From Vermiculatibacterium agrestimuris (GTDB lineage: Bacteria; Bacillota; Clostridia; Oscillospirales; Oscillospiraceae), in NCBI RefSeq assembly GCF_943193085.1, contig NZ_CALPCU010000009.1, positions 1 through 64,000 on the forward strand: a stretch of DNA of 64,000 bases, in the 5' to 3' direction. A model generated the notes under the pieces. The model had not been told where the DNA came from. It saw only the letters and a program-made list of their open reading frames with translations, and did no database searches. The position numbers and the translations under genes were made by a program. Positions 19,504-28,250 of the stretch are shown in pieces. Every line of letters starts with the position of its first letter. Positions within the stretch are counted from its first letter, which is position 1.

Positions 19504-19555
19504 TATAGTTAGTGTAAGCTAACTATAGCTTACGCCATTCCCTTCTGACTGTCAA
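19504..19555 (-). promoter_or_regulatory. Promoter and DtxR/IdeR-like operator of the ZIP operon
   Basis: On the minus strand TTGACA (19550-19555) and TAAGCT (19527-19532) are 17 bases apart. Immediately downstream, TATAGTTAG (19504-19512) and CTAACTATA (19519-19527) form a perfect nine-base inverted repeat with a six-base centre. Binding there would block RNA polymerase. The site matches the one at 14828-14848. Confidence 0.78.
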
Positions 19556-19608
19556 TCCACTTTTAGAAGGTACTCCCCTTTGGGGGAATGACCGGTTTGG
19601 AGCGGCTT

Positions 19609-20094
19609 TTACAGCTCCACGCCCTCGTGGGCCAAAAGCCACCGCTTTTTATCCAGGCCACCGGCATAGCCGACGAGGCTCCCGTGCGCGCCCACCACCC
19701 GGTGGCAGGGCAGGATGATGGAGATGGGATTGTGTCCCACCGCCCCGCCCACAGCCCGGGCAGAGGCAGTCCCCAGCCTTTCAGCCAGGGCGCCGTATGT
19801 GCTCACCTGGCCGTATGGTATCTCCTTCAGCCGGGCCCAGACCGACCGCTGAAAGGCTGTCCCCTCCGGCTTCAATGGCAGGTTCTCCGGGGTGGGCCTC
19901 TCCCCGGCAAAGTATGCGTCCAGCCAGGCTTTGACCTGCTTGAAAACGGGCAGATCGTCAACCGTCTCGGGCAGCTCCGTCAGGGAGGCCAGGAAGTACT
20001 TCTGCCCCTCGATCCAAAGTCCTGTCAAATACCGGCCGTCGCCAGCCAGAGTCAGCATCCCCACAGGGGCGTCATAGTGGGCCGTATACAACAT
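19609..20094 (-). CDS. ogt: Methylated-DNA--protein-cysteine methyltransferase
   Basis: This 161-residue protein repairs O6-methylguanine in DNA by transferring the alkyl group to its own cysteine. The active site PCHRVVG, the helix-turn-helix region (IPYGQVSTYGALAERLG) and AVGHNPISII are all present. The start at 20094 is supported by AAGGAGG eight bases upstream; the longer frame to 20190 lacks one. A possible -10 TATACT lies at 20116-20121. It is a single gene, divergent from the DUF5655-like gene. Confidence 0.92.
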   Translation of the reverse strand: MLYTAHYDAPVGMLTLAGDGRYLTGLWIEGQKYFLASLTELPETVDDLPVFKQVKAWLDAYFAGERPTPENLPLKPEGTAFQRSVWARLKEIPYGQVSTYGALAERLGTASARAVGGAVGHNPISIILPCHRVVGAHGSLVGYAGGLDKKRWLLAHEGVEL

Positions 20095-20152
20095 ACGTTT
20101 CCCTCCTTTTGAGATAGTATAACACATTTTTCGGCCCCTGGCTACCGTCGCC

Positions 20153-20182
20153 TTGACGACAGGCCGCCGGCCATGATAAGAT
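20153..20182 (+). promoter_or_regulatory. Possible promoter of the DUF5655-like and RNA methyltransferase genes
   Basis: TTGACG (20153-20158) and TAAGAT (20177-20182) are 18 bases apart, 27 bases before the GTG start. Confidence 0.5.
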
Positions 20183-20208
20183 AGCTTCACACAAAGGAGG
20201 GCGCGGCT

Positions 20209-20589
20209 GTGACTGCTGATGAGCTGTTATTTTTCAACGATATGCCCGGAGCTGTGCCCCTATATGACGCTCTGCGCTCCCACATTCTTTCCCTCGCCCC
20301 CGAAACGGCCATAGAGGTAAAAAAGACCCAGATCACCTTCAGGGCCCGGTATGGCTTCGCCTTTGTCTCCCTGGGACGGATGAAGGGCTGCCCAGAGGTC
20401 TATCTCATTCTCACCCTGGGGCTGGAGCGGCGGCTCTCCTCCCCGCGGGCAGCCGTGGCAGTGGAGCCCTACCCCGGCCGTTGGACACACCATTTCATCA
20501 TTTCAGCCGTAAACCAGTTGGACGAGGAGCTGTTGGGCTGGCTCCGGGAGGCCCATGACTTCGCCCAGCGGAAGAGCCGGCGAAAATGA
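20209..20589 (+). CDS. DUF5655-like small protein
   Basis: This 126-residue protein starts at GTG after AAAGGAGG. It has the pattern of DUF5655 proteins: an N-terminal helix (AVPLYDALRSHI), a central KKTQITFRARYGFAFVSLGR and a C-terminal strand-helix unit (HHFIISAVNQLDEELLGWL). The family has no established function; similar domains occur alone in Firmicutes and Actinobacteria. It precedes the RNA methyltransferase gene by 18 bases and is probably co-transcribed with it. Confidence 0.75.
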   Translation: MTADELLFFNDMPGAVPLYDALRSHILSLAPETAIEVKKTQITFRARYGFAFVSLGRMKGCPEVYLILTLGLERRLSSPRAAVAVEPYPGRWTHHFIISAVNQLDEELLGWLREAHDFAQRKSRRK

Positions 20590-20607
20590 CCGGCAAGGAG
20601 CGTCCTT

Positions 20608-21435
20608 ATGTCTGAAATCATTGAGATCGCCGACCTCTCCGCCCCAGAGCTGGACGTTTTCGCCCGGCTTACCGGGCGGCAGCTGCGCAATCGCCGGGAG
20701 GCGGCCAAGGGAATATTGATCGCCGAGAGCCCCAAGGTCATCCTCTGCGCGCTGAGGGCGGGCTGTGAGCCCCTCTCCCTTCTGATGGAGCGGCGGCAGC
20801 TTCCCCTGCAATCCGATCTTCTCCTGCGCTGCGGCGAGATCCCCGTCTACACCGCCGACCGGGAGGTGCTGGAGCAGCTCACCGGCTACGCGCTCACCCG
20901 GGGCATTCTCTGCGCCATGCGGCGGCCCTCCCCGCCGGCGGCGGAGGAGATCTGCGCCGGCGCCCAGCGGGTGGCGGTACTGGAGGGGATCGTGGATCCC
21001 ACCAATGTGGGGGCCATTTTTCGCTCGGCGGCGGCGCTGGGCATGGACGGGATACTCCTGACCCCCACCTGCTGCGACCCGCTGAGCCGAAGGGCCGCCC
21101 GGGTCAGCATGGGCACCGTGTTCCAGCTCCCCTGGGCGTGGATCGGCGACAGAGCGGAGGACTGGCCCCAGCCGGGGCTGGCCAGGCTCAACACCCTGGG
21201 CTTCCAGACCGCCGCCCTGGCCCTTCGGGAGGACGCCCTCTCCGTGGACGATCCCAAACTGGCGCAGATCGAACGGCTGGCGGTGCTCCTGGGCACAGAG
21301 GGGGACGGGCTGGCCGCCGAAACGGTGGCGCAGTGCGACTATACCGTCCGCATCCCCATGTGTCACGGCGTGGACTCCCTCAATGTGGCGGCCGCCAGCG
21401 CCGTGGCCTTCTGGCAGCTGCGGGAAAGCCAATAA
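20608..21435 (+). CDS. TrmH/SpoU-family RNA 2'-O-methyltransferase
   Basis: This 275-residue protein has an N-terminal L30e-like substrate-binding region (about 1-110) and a SpoU methyltransferase domain. The three family motifs are visible: GIVDPTNVGAIFRSAAALG (motif 1), LGTEGDGL (motif 2) and IPMCHGVDSLNVAAASAV (motif 3), which form the knotted SAM site. It probably methylates a ribose in rRNA or tRNA; the exact position cannot be read from sequence. It is followed at once by a strong terminator shared with the molybdenum operon. Confidence 0.9.
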   Translation: MSEIIEIADLSAPELDVFARLTGRQLRNRREAAKGILIAESPKVILCALRAGCEPLSLLMERRQLPLQSDLLLRCGEIPVYTADREVLEQLTGYALTRGILCAMRRPSPPAAEEICAGAQRVAVLEGIVDPTNVGAIFRSAAALGMDGILLTPTCCDPLSRRAARVSMGTVFQLPWAWIGDRAEDWPQPGLARLNTLGFQTAALALREDALSVDDPKLAQIERLAVLLGTEGDGLAAETVAQCDYTVRIPMCHGVDSLNVAAASAVAFWQLRESQ

Positions 21436-21444
21436 ACCAAAAAA

Positions 21445-21481
21445 GAACGCCGCCGAAAGAAAACCGGCGGCGTTCCTTTTT
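21445..21481. terminator. Bidirectional terminator between the RNA methyltransferase gene and the molybdenum operon
   Basis: GAACGCCGCCG (21445-21455) and CGGCGGCGTTC (21465-21475) form an 11-bp stem with T runs on both sides, ending both convergent units. Confidence 0.92.
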
Positions 21482-21487
21482 CCCCTG

Positions 21488-22381
21488 TCAATTTGAATTT
21501 ATCTCCTCCTCGGTGACGCACTCCTTCTTGAGCTTTGCCACCAGCGCCTCCAAAGCGGCGATCACATGGGGGCGGATGTCGCCTCCCACCAGGACGTACA
21601 TCAGGTCGTCCCCCACGGCCAGCTCACCCTCGTTGAGCCATATCCGAACGTGGAAGATTCCCGGCCAGGTTCGGATCTCCGCCGCAGCGGCCTCCGCCCT
21701 CTCCTTATCATAGCCGAAGCGCATCCCGGTCACGGCCCTCTGGGCCTTTCCCTCCCGCACCTGGGTTCGGGCGGTGGCGCGCACCACTCCGTTGTGGGTC
21801 AGGTACATGCCCACCTTGCCGCTGTCCGGGGCAGCCTTGGCCTCCCGGAGCCAGGCGTCCATAGAGGGCGGGGTCTTCCCGCCCACGGGGACGGCGCAGT
21901 CGGCGGAGCCCTGGGAGAGGAGCATATCCACGCCGTGTCCGATGGCCGGGAGCACGGCGGCCAGGTTCTCCCTGGCCGCCTTTTCGCTGCCGGGAAGGTT
22001 TACCAGAAGCGTCCGCGCCCGAATTCCGGCAATGCCACGGGAGAGGCACCCCCGGTCGGTGACCTTCATGCTTTCGGCGCGCATGGCCTCCGGAATACCG
22101 GGGACGGTACGTTCCAGCACCTCCGCCGTGACCTCCGGGGTCACGTCCCGGGGAGAAAAACCGGTGCCGCCGGTGGTGACCACCAGGGCAAGGCCCAACT
22201 CGTCGGCGCATTTGATCAGCTCAGCCCGGATGTCCGCCGCCTCGTCGGGAACGATGGCGGTGTGGAGGACTTGGAAGCCCGCCGCCTCCAGGAGTTCCTT
22301 AACGGCGGGGCCGCTGGTGTCCACCCGCTCTCCCCGGGCGCCCTTGTCGCTGATGGTGATAACTGCCGCTGTCCGGCTCAT
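21488..22381 (-). CDS. MogA/MoaB-MoaE-like fusion, molybdopterin biosynthesis
   Basis: This 297-residue protein has two parts. Residues 1-165 are a MogA/MoaB domain, which adenylylates molybdopterin, with SDKGARGERVDTSG and GGTGFSPRDVTPE. Residues 185-290 resemble the large subunit of molybdopterin synthase (MoaE): GMYLTHNGVVRATARTQVR and GIFHVRIWLNEGELAVGDD. A short linker joins them. No moaD (small synthase subunit) lies in this operon, so the MoaE-like part may use a partner from elsewhere or have another role. It is the last gene of the molybdenum operon and overlaps the MobB-MoaC gene by four bases. Confidence 0.85.
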   Translation of the reverse strand: MSRTAAVITISDKGARGERVDTSGPAVKELLEAAGFQVLHTAIVPDEAADIRAELIKCADELGLALVVTTGGTGFSPRDVTPEVTAEVLERTVPGIPEAMRAESMKVTDRGCLSRGIAGIRARTLLVNLPGSEKAARENLAAVLPAIGHGVDMLLSQGSADCAVPVGGKTPPSMDAWLREAKAAPDSGKVGMYLTHNGVVRATARTQVREGKAQRAVTGMRFGYDKERAEAAAAEIRTWPGIFHVRIWLNEGELAVGDDLMYVLVGGDIRPHVIAALEALVAKLKKECVTEEEINSN

Positions 22382-23343
22382 ATTGCCTCCCCCTCTCTGT
22401 GATAGTCACCGTGAACGCCGCCGGTCTTTTCCACCAGGCGCACGTCAGTGATGACCATGTCCCGCTGCACCGCCTTGCACATATCGTAGACCGTCAAAGC
22501 GGCCACGCTGGCGGCGGTGAGCGCCTCCATCTCCACGCCGGTGCGCCCGCCGCAGCGGACGGTGGCCCGGATCTCCACGCTGGATCGCGCCTCGTCCAGC
22601 TCCAGGGAAAGCTCCACGCCATCCACAAGGATGGGATGACACATGGGGATGAGCTCCGGCGTGCGCTTGGCCCCCATGATCCCGGCGATCTGGGCCACGG
22701 TGAGCACATCCCCCTTCTTCACGCCGCCGGTCTGGATCAGGCGGAAGGTCTCCCCGTTGACCAGCACCCGGGCCGCCGCCACAGCAGTGCGAACCGTGGG
22801 CGGCTTCTCCCCCACGTCCACCATTTTGGCCCGGCCCGCGGCGTCAAAATGGGTGAAATCTTTTTTGTTTTCCATGATAAATTCCGTCAGCTCCTCTATC
22901 TCGTCAAAGCCGAACCTCGGCACGGCGTCGGTCATATCCTCTCGGTCGGTCACCAGGGCCACATAGTCCTCCACGGGACTGGGAAAGTCCTTCCCCACCG
23001 CCCTGCGGCACAGGCCGATGCGGGAGATGCCGCTGTTTTTCCAGCCCTCCACCAGGATGATGTCCACCTCACCGATCTGGGCCAGCACCTGCTCCAGCGA
23101 GGCGCCGGCCTGCTTTATGAAGGCGGTCTTTCCCAGGGAGGTGATAGCCGTCACCGCCGCCCCCGCCTGGGTATAGCGCCAGGAGTCCTTTCCGGGGTGG
23201 TCGATCTCAAAGTCGTGGCCATCGTGCTTCACCGCCCCCACCCGCAGCCCCCGCGCGGTCAGGGCGGCGATGAGCTTTTCCATCAGCGTGGTCTTTCCCG
23301 TGCCGGAATAGGCGGACAGCCCCAGTACCGGTATCCCTTCCAT
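22378..23343 (-). CDS. MobB-MoaC fusion, molybdenum cofactor biosynthesis
   Basis: Residues 1-165 are a MobB P-loop domain (LSAYSGTGKTTLMEKL, then VEGWKNSG), which binds GTP and assists dinucleotide attachment to molybdopterin. Residues 166-321 are MoaC, cyclic pyranopterin monophosphate synthase, with MVDVGEKPPTVRTA, LIPMCHPI and the C-terminal VEMEALTAASVAALTVYDM. Fusing an early-step and a late-step enzyme is unusual but occurs in related Clostridia. It lies two bases after moaA and overlaps the MogA-MoaE gene. Confidence 0.92.
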   Translation of the reverse strand: MEGIPVLGLSAYSGTGKTTLMEKLIAALTARGLRVGAVKHDGHDFEIDHPGKDSWRYTQAGAAVTAITSLGKTAFIKQAGASLEQVLAQIGEVDIILVEGWKNSGISRIGLCRRAVGKDFPSPVEDYVALVTDREDMTDAVPRFGFDEIEELTEFIMENKKDFTHFDAAGRAKMVDVGEKPPTVRTAVAAARVLVNGETFRLIQTGGVKKGDVLTVAQIAGIMGAKRTPELIPMCHPILVDGVELSLELDEARSSVEIRATVRCGGRTGVEMEALTAASVAALTVYDMCKAVQRDMVITDVRLVEKTGGVHGDYHREGEAI

Positions 23344-23345
23344 GC

Positions 23346-24293
23346 TCAGCCTCCGATCTGGTTCATGTCCCGCCCCGCTCTGCTGGGCTGGGCGTGGGAG
23401 AGGGGTTCGTGGCAGCGGGGCTTGGCCAAAATGGCCGCCCGCAGCTGCTGCACCATCTCCTCCCGGCTCAGTCCCTTAAGAGACAGCTCCGTCTCCGCGT
23501 GGAGGCAGGGCTTCACCTTGCCGTCCGCGGTGAGGCGCAGGCGGTCGCATGAGGCGCAGAAGTGGTCGCTCACCGGGCTGATGAGCCCTACGTTCCCCAT
23601 TCCGCCGGGGAGGCGGTAAAGCCGGGCGGTGCCTCCCCGGCCGGAGACAGGCTCCAGCTCCGGAAGGCGCTCCAGCACTGCGGTACAGGGGATAAACGCC
23701 GACTGGGGGAAGCCCTCGGTCATGGGCATAAGCTCGATGAACCGCACGTCCACCGGCCACCGGCGGGTGAGCTCCGCCAGAGCGGGGATCTCATCGTCGT
23801 TAAAGCCCCCAATAAGCACCACATTGAGCTTCACCTTTTCAAACCCGGCCTTCAGTGCCGCTTCAATGCCGGCCAGGGCCTGGGGCAGCTCCCCGACGCG
23901 GGTGATCCGGCGGTATTTCTCCCCGTCCAGCGTGTCCAGACTGATATTGACCCGGCTCACCCCCGCATCCCGCAGAGGTTCCGCCAGCTGGGGCAGCAGA
24001 AGGCCGTTGGTGGTGATGCAGACCTCCCTGATGCCCTCTACCTGTGCGCACTGGCGGCAGATGGAGAGAATATTCTTCTTCACCAGCGGCTCACCTCCGG
24101 TGATGCGCAGCTTGGTGATCCCCAGAGAGGCGGCGGCCTCCACGGCGGCGAGCATCTCCTCCTGGGTCAGCATCTCCTCATGGTCTTGGAGGGACACGCC
24201 CTCCTCCGGCATGCAATAGCGGCAGCGCAGGTTGCACCGGTCGGTCACCGACAGCCGCAGATAGGTGATCTCCCGTCCAAATCCGTCTCTCAT
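23346..24293 (-). CDS. moaA: GTP 3',8-cyclase MoaA
   Basis: This 315-residue radical SAM enzyme converts GTP to the cyclic intermediate that MoaC turns into cPMP. The SAM cluster motif CNLRCRYC is at residues 20-27, and the C-terminal substrate cluster is CASC with a third Cys in VKPCLHAE. The protein ends in Gly-Gly, which enters the active site in known MoaA. The start at 24293 (MRDGFGRE) matches the family and has GGAAGG upstream; a longer frame to 24350 overlaps the previous gene and is rejected. Confidence 0.95.
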   Translation of the reverse strand: MRDGFGREITYLRLSVTDRCNLRCRYCMPEEGVSLQDHEEMLTQEEMLAAVEAAASLGITKLRITGGEPLVKKNILSICRQCAQVEGIREVCITTNGLLLPQLAEPLRDAGVSRVNISLDTLDGEKYRRITRVGELPQALAGIEAALKAGFEKVKLNVVLIGGFNDDEIPALAELTRRWPVDVRFIELMPMTEGFPQSAFIPCTAVLERLPELEPVSGRGGTARLYRLPGGMGNVGLISPVSDHFCASCDRLRLTADGKVKPCLHAETELSLKGLSREEMVQQLRAAILAKPRCHEPLSHAQPSRAGRDMNQIGG

Positions 24294-24295
24294 AA

Positions 24296-25312
24296 TCAAT
24301 ACCTTCCAAAGGTGCAGTTGGGGAAATGGCAGCTCCCGCACTGCTGGCACAGGCCGCCCTCCCCCAGCCGCCGCAGATCGTCCAGGGTCAGCCGCTGCCC
24401 GGTAAAGACCTGGGGCAGGAGCACGTCGAAGATGGTGGTGGGCATGCTGATGGCCGCGCCGGGCACGCCCAGCACGGCGGTCTGGCCCAGATAGGCCACC
24501 AGGGTCATGTTCCCCGGCTGGGAGGGCACGCCATGGCTGACCACCTCCGCCCCCATGGCCCGGATGGCGGCAGGGGTCAGATCGTCGGGATCCACAGACA
24601 TACCGCCGCTGAAGATGAGCAGCTCCGCCCCCGCCTCCAAAAACCGCCTCCCGGCCGACAGGAGCATATCCGGCTCGTCGTCGCAGATGGTGGCGCCCAG
24701 CAGCTCATGGGGATATTTCTCCAGCTTCCTACGGGCCACCGCCTCGAACTTGTCCTTGATCCGGCCGGAGTACAGCTCCGACCCGGTAATGATGATCCCC
24801 ACCTTCAGCCTGCGGTAGGGCTTCAGGGCCAGGAGCGGGCGCTCCCTGCACAGCTCCTCCGCCCGAAGGACATTCTCCTCCCGCGTCACCAGGGGCACGA
24901 TGCGCATAGAGCACAGGCGCTCGCCCACCTCCACGGGATAGTGGTCGGGCAAGGTGGAGATGGTCACGTCGGGAATGGCGTTGACCTCCCTCAGCAGGGC
25001 GGTATCCACCCGGAACATCCCCCGGACGTCAGCGCGGAGGACTACCTTTCCCTCAGAGGGCCCCTCATAATGGGCCCCCTCCACCGGAGCCATGGCGGCA
25101 AAGCGCAGGGCGCAATCCTCCTCATGGAGCTCCCCGGCGTTCTCCTCCCAGACGAAGACCGTCCGCTTGCCCAAGTCCAGCAGGGCGGGTACGTCCTCCG
25201 GCGTGATAACATGCCCCCGGCGGAAGGCAGCGCCCTTAAAGCCGTCCCGCATGGCGGTAATATCGTGGCAGAGAGAGAGTCCCACCGCCTGTTCCACATC
25301 TACCTTTTTCAT
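24296..25312 (-). CDS. MoeA-like molybdopterin-binding protein with C-terminal cysteine cluster
   Basis: This 338-residue protein has a MoCF/MoeA-type molybdopterin-binding domain (IIITGSELYSGRIKD, then IFSGGMSVDPDDLTP and GVPGAAISMPTTIFDVLLP). It ends in CQQCGSCHFPNC, four cysteines that could bind an iron-sulfur cluster. Family members sit in molybdenum operons of Clostridia, often with selenium-dependent molybdenum hydroxylases. It is distinct from the true MoeA encoded next to it. A role in molybdenum insertion or delivery is inferred. Confidence 0.85.
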   Translation of the reverse strand: MKKVDVEQAVGLSLCHDITAMRDGFKGAAFRRGHVITPEDVPALLDLGKRTVFVWEENAGELHEEDCALRFAAMAPVEGAHYEGPSEGKVVLRADVRGMFRVDTALLREVNAIPDVTISTLPDHYPVEVGERLCSMRIVPLVTREENVLRAEELCRERPLLALKPYRRLKVGIIITGSELYSGRIKDKFEAVARRKLEKYPHELLGATICDDEPDMLLSAGRRFLEAGAELLIFSGGMSVDPDDLTPAAIRAMGAEVVSHGVPSQPGNMTLVAYLGQTAVLGVPGAAISMPTTIFDVLLPQVFTGQRLTLDDLRRLGEGGLCQQCGSCHFPNCTFGRY

Positions 25313-26523
25313 AGCACAAATCCTTTCAATACCGTCCCGGCCTCCAGCGCGCCGCTCCCGGCGGGCACCACGGCGATCGCGTCACAGCCCACTGCGCTGA
25401 TAAGCACGGCGTTGCCCTGGTTGGCGGGCAGCTCCAGCGCCGCCTCTCCTCCATCCAGCTTCAGCCGGCCCCGCAGGAGCCGGGTCATGGGGCTGGGCTT
25501 GGGATAGGGCGCGGCCAGGGTCAAGCGCGCCTCCCGGGGGAGATAGTCCGCCAGCCCCCGGAGCTTTCGCAGCGCCGGGGCTGCGATGGCATAAAAGTTG
25601 GTCAGGGCGGCGGCGGGGTTGCCTGAAAGGCCGCAGACCAGCTTCCCCCGCCCCACGCCGTAGGCGCAGGCCATACCGGGCTTAAAGTCCACGCCCCGGA
25701 AAAGGAGCTCCACGCCCCCCTGCTCCATGGCGGCGGGGGTCAGGTCGTAGTCGCCGGCGGAGACTCCGCCGGTGAGCACCAGGGCGTCGCAGCTCTCAAG
25801 CCCCTGGGCCACAAGGCGGCTGATGGCCTCCACGTCATCTCCGGCCCAGCCCAGCCACACCGGATCACAGCCCAGCGCCGTCAAGGCCGCTGAGAGGGTA
25901 TAGCGGCTGGTGTCGTAGATCTTTCCCGGCGCCGGCTCTGCCGTCAGGGGGAGCAGCTCCTCCCCGGTGGTGATAAGCCCTACCCGGGGCCTGCGGTACA
26001 CCAGCGGCTGCGTCTGCCGCTGGGCGGCCAGCACCCCTATGAGCCCGGCGTCGATGACCGCACCCGGCGAGGCCAGCAGCTGCCCCGCCTTCACGTCCTC
26101 CCCTGTCCGAACGATGTTCTGCCCCGGCTTTGCGGGCTTAAAAAGGGTCACTGTCTCGGAAGTGAACTGGGTGGCCTCGTACTTTACCACTGCATCCGCT
26201 CCCGGCGGGATGGGAGCCCCGGTCAGCACCTTTACCGCCGTGCCCTCCGTTACCGGGCAATGGGAGACGCCCCCGGCGGGGATCTCCTCCAAGACCCGAA
26301 GCTCCACCGGGCTATCCTGTCCCGCCCCCTGCACGTCCTGAGCGCGAAAGGCGTAGCCGTCGTAGGGAGAGCGGTCAAAGGCGGGCACATTCTCCGCTGC
26401 CGCCAGGCTCTGAGCCAGCACCCGGCCGGCACAGTCCGCCAAGGGGAGCCGCTCCGCCGCCACCGGACTCACCGCATCCGCGGTCAACGTCCGGGCGGCC
26501 TCATAAGAAATATGTTTTTCCAT
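25309..26523 (-). CDS. moeA: Molybdopterin molybdenumtransferase MoeA
   Basis: This 404-residue protein inserts molybdate into adenylylated molybdopterin. It has the full MoeA domain order: domain I/II (FDRSPYDGYAFRAQD), domain III with TTGEELLP and VLTGGVSAGDYD, and a C-terminal domain IV ending in ALEAGTVLKGF. The start at 26523 is supported by AAGGAG eight bases upstream; the longer frame to 26601 overlaps modC. It overlaps the following MoeA-like gene by four bases. Confidence 0.94.
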   Translation of the reverse strand: MEKHISYEAARTLTADAVSPVAAERLPLADCAGRVLAQSLAAAENVPAFDRSPYDGYAFRAQDVQGAGQDSPVELRVLEEIPAGGVSHCPVTEGTAVKVLTGAPIPPGADAVVKYEATQFTSETVTLFKPAKPGQNIVRTGEDVKAGQLLASPGAVIDAGLIGVLAAQRQTQPLVYRRPRVGLITTGEELLPLTAEPAPGKIYDTSRYTLSAALTALGCDPVWLGWAGDDVEAISRLVAQGLESCDALVLTGGVSAGDYDLTPAAMEQGGVELLFRGVDFKPGMACAYGVGRGKLVCGLSGNPAAALTNFYAIAAPALRKLRGLADYLPREARLTLAAPYPKPSPMTRLLRGRLKLDGGEAALELPANQGNAVLISAVGCDAIAVVPAGSGALEAGTVLKGFVL

Positions 26524-26528
26524 GGGGG

Positions 26529-27560
26529 TCACTCCTTCAAAAGCAAAAGGGCCTCGGGGGGCAGCGAAACCGTCAAGGCCTCTCCCTCCGTCCGCTTCCA
26601 AGCCTCCTTGTCCAGAACAATACCAAAGGGTTCGCTCTCCCCGGCATTCAGGGGTTTGAGCATGACGGTGACGGAAAAGGGATCCTCCACCACCTCCGCC
26701 ACCCGGCAGACCACCTGGTTTTCACCGGGGCCCAAGACCACATCGTGAAGCCGCACGCCCACATAGTCGGCCGCCTCTGCCCCTTGGGGAAGGCACAGGG
26801 TCACTCCCCAGTCCAGAGCCTCTATTTTCCCCTCCCCCAGCGCTTTGGCCCGGGAGATGTTCTTGCACCCGGTGAGCCGGGCGGCAGAGACGGTTTCCGG
26901 CCGCTGGAACACCTGGTGCCGGGTGCCCATCTGCAGGATCTGCCCGGCGCGCATCACCGCCACCTGCTGGGCCAGGCGGAAGACCTCGTCCCTGTCGTGG
27001 GATACCAGCAGGGCGGTCTTTCCCAGCCGGTGGATGACCTGGCGGGTCTCCCGCTCCATCTGGAAGCGCAGGTGGCTGTCCAGGGCGGAGAAGGGCTCGT
27101 CCAGCAGCAGCAGGCGGGGACGGCTCACCAGGATACGGGCCAGGGCCGTCCGCTGCTGCTCGCCTCCGGAGAGCTGGTAGGGCCGCTTATGCTCCAGCCC
27201 TTTCAGCCCCATGGCCGCTATCAGCTCCTCCACCATGGGCGCATCGCGCTTCTCCCGAAGGCCACAGCGGATATTCTTCTCCACCGTCATGTTGGGAAAC
27301 AGGGCGTAATTCTGGAAGAGATAGCCCACACGCCGGCGCTGGGGCGGCAGGTCGATCCCCTTCTCCGAGTCGAAGAGGGTCTCCCCATCCAGCACGATCC
27401 TCCCCCGGTCGGGCCTGCGTATCCCGGCCACGCACTGAAGGGTCATGCTTTTCCCGCTGCCGGAGGCCCCCAGCAAAGCCAGGGTCTCCTCCCCCACCTC
27501 AAAATGTGTCTTGAGGTGAAAGTCCCCCAACCGCTTTTCCATGTCCACAAAAAGCGACAT
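26529..27560 (-). CDS. modC: Molybdate ABC transporter ATPase ModC
   Basis: This 343-residue ATPase powers molybdate import. Walker A GASGSGKSM, signature LSGGEQQRTA, Walker B LLLLDEPFSALD and the H-loop VSHDRDE are present in residues 1-225. The C-terminal 100 residues form a molybdate-binding (TOBE) domain. The ATG at 27558-27560 overlaps the modB stop by one base and has GGGAGG just upstream. A long open frame before it is a shadow of modB. Confidence 0.94.
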   Translation of the reverse strand: MSLFVDMEKRLGDFHLKTHFEVGEETLALLGASGSGKSMTLQCVAGIRRPDRGRIVLDGETLFDSEKGIDLPPQRRRVGYLFQNYALFPNMTVEKNIRCGLREKRDAPMVEELIAAMGLKGLEHKRPYQLSGGEQQRTALARILVSRPRLLLLDEPFSALDSHLRFQMERETRQVIHRLGKTALLVSHDRDEVFRLAQQVAVMRAGQILQMGTRHQVFQRPETVSAARLTGCKNISRAKALGEGKIEALDWGVTLCLPQGAEAADYVGVRLHDVVLGPGENQVVCRVAEVVEDPFSVTVMLKPLNAGESEPFGIVLDKEAWKRTEGEALTVSLPPEALLLLKE

Positions 27561-28222
27561 CAGGCTACCTCCCGCTTTCGCTCCAGAAGGTTTACCGCCA
27601 CCAGCACCAGGGCGGAGATGGCCAAGTTCACCAGCACCCAGCGCAGGGCCAGGCCGTCCTCTCCGGTGCGCCAAAGCTGGTAGACGGCAGTGGAGATGGT
27701 GGCGGTACGGCCCGGGGTATAACCGGCGAGCATACTGGTGGCGCCATACTCGCCCAGCGCTCTGGCAAAGGCCAGCACCGTCCCCGCCAGGATACCCTGA
27801 CGGCAGACGGGGATGCGGATATGCCAAAAAATATAGGTGTTGCTCAGTCCCAGAGTCTTCCCCGCCTGCGCCAGCGTCTCGTCAAAGCTCTCAAAAGCGC
27901 CTCTGGCAGTGCGGTACATAAGGGGGAAGATCACCACCACAGTGGCAAAAATGGCGGAGTACCAGGCCATGGTCAGCCGCACGCCAAAATGCGTCAGGAT
28001 CCAGCTTCCCAGCACCCGTTTGGGGCCCAGCAGGCGCAGGAGCAGGTAGCCCACCACCGTAGGCGGCAGCACCAGGGGCAGGGTGAGCAGTACATCCAGA
28101 ACGCCCTTGACCAGCCGGGGCGCTCTGGCGATATAGTAGGCCGCCAGCAGGCCCAGAAAGAAGACGAGCACTGTGCTGATGCCCGCGATCCGCAGGGAGT
28201 TGAGCAGAGGGAACCAGTCCAT
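27560..28222 (-). CDS. modB: Molybdate ABC transporter permease ModB
   Basis: This 220-residue membrane protein has five predicted helices and the permease EAA loop (EARALGEYGATSML region, here FARALGEYGATSML), the contact point for ModC. Helix 1 is PLLNSLRIAGISTVLVFFLG. It lies between modA and modC in the usual order. Confidence 0.94.
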   Translation of the reverse strand: MDWFPLLNSLRIAGISTVLVFFLGLLAAYYIARAPRLVKGVLDVLLTLPLVLPPTVVGYLLLRLLGPKRVLGSWILTHFGVRLTMAWYSAIFATVVVIFPLMYRTARGAFESFDETLAQAGKTLGLSNTYIFWHIRIPVCRQGILAGTVLAFARALGEYGATSMLAGYTPGRTATISTAVYQLWRTGEDGLALRWVLVNLAISALVLVAVNLLERKREVA

Positions 28223-28250
28223 GCCCCGCCCTCCTTTCTTCCGTCTCTTT

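Noticed and set aside
19562..19590. CCCC-TTTG-GGGG hairpin as terminator of ogt
   Set aside because: Short stem without a following T run on the minus strand.
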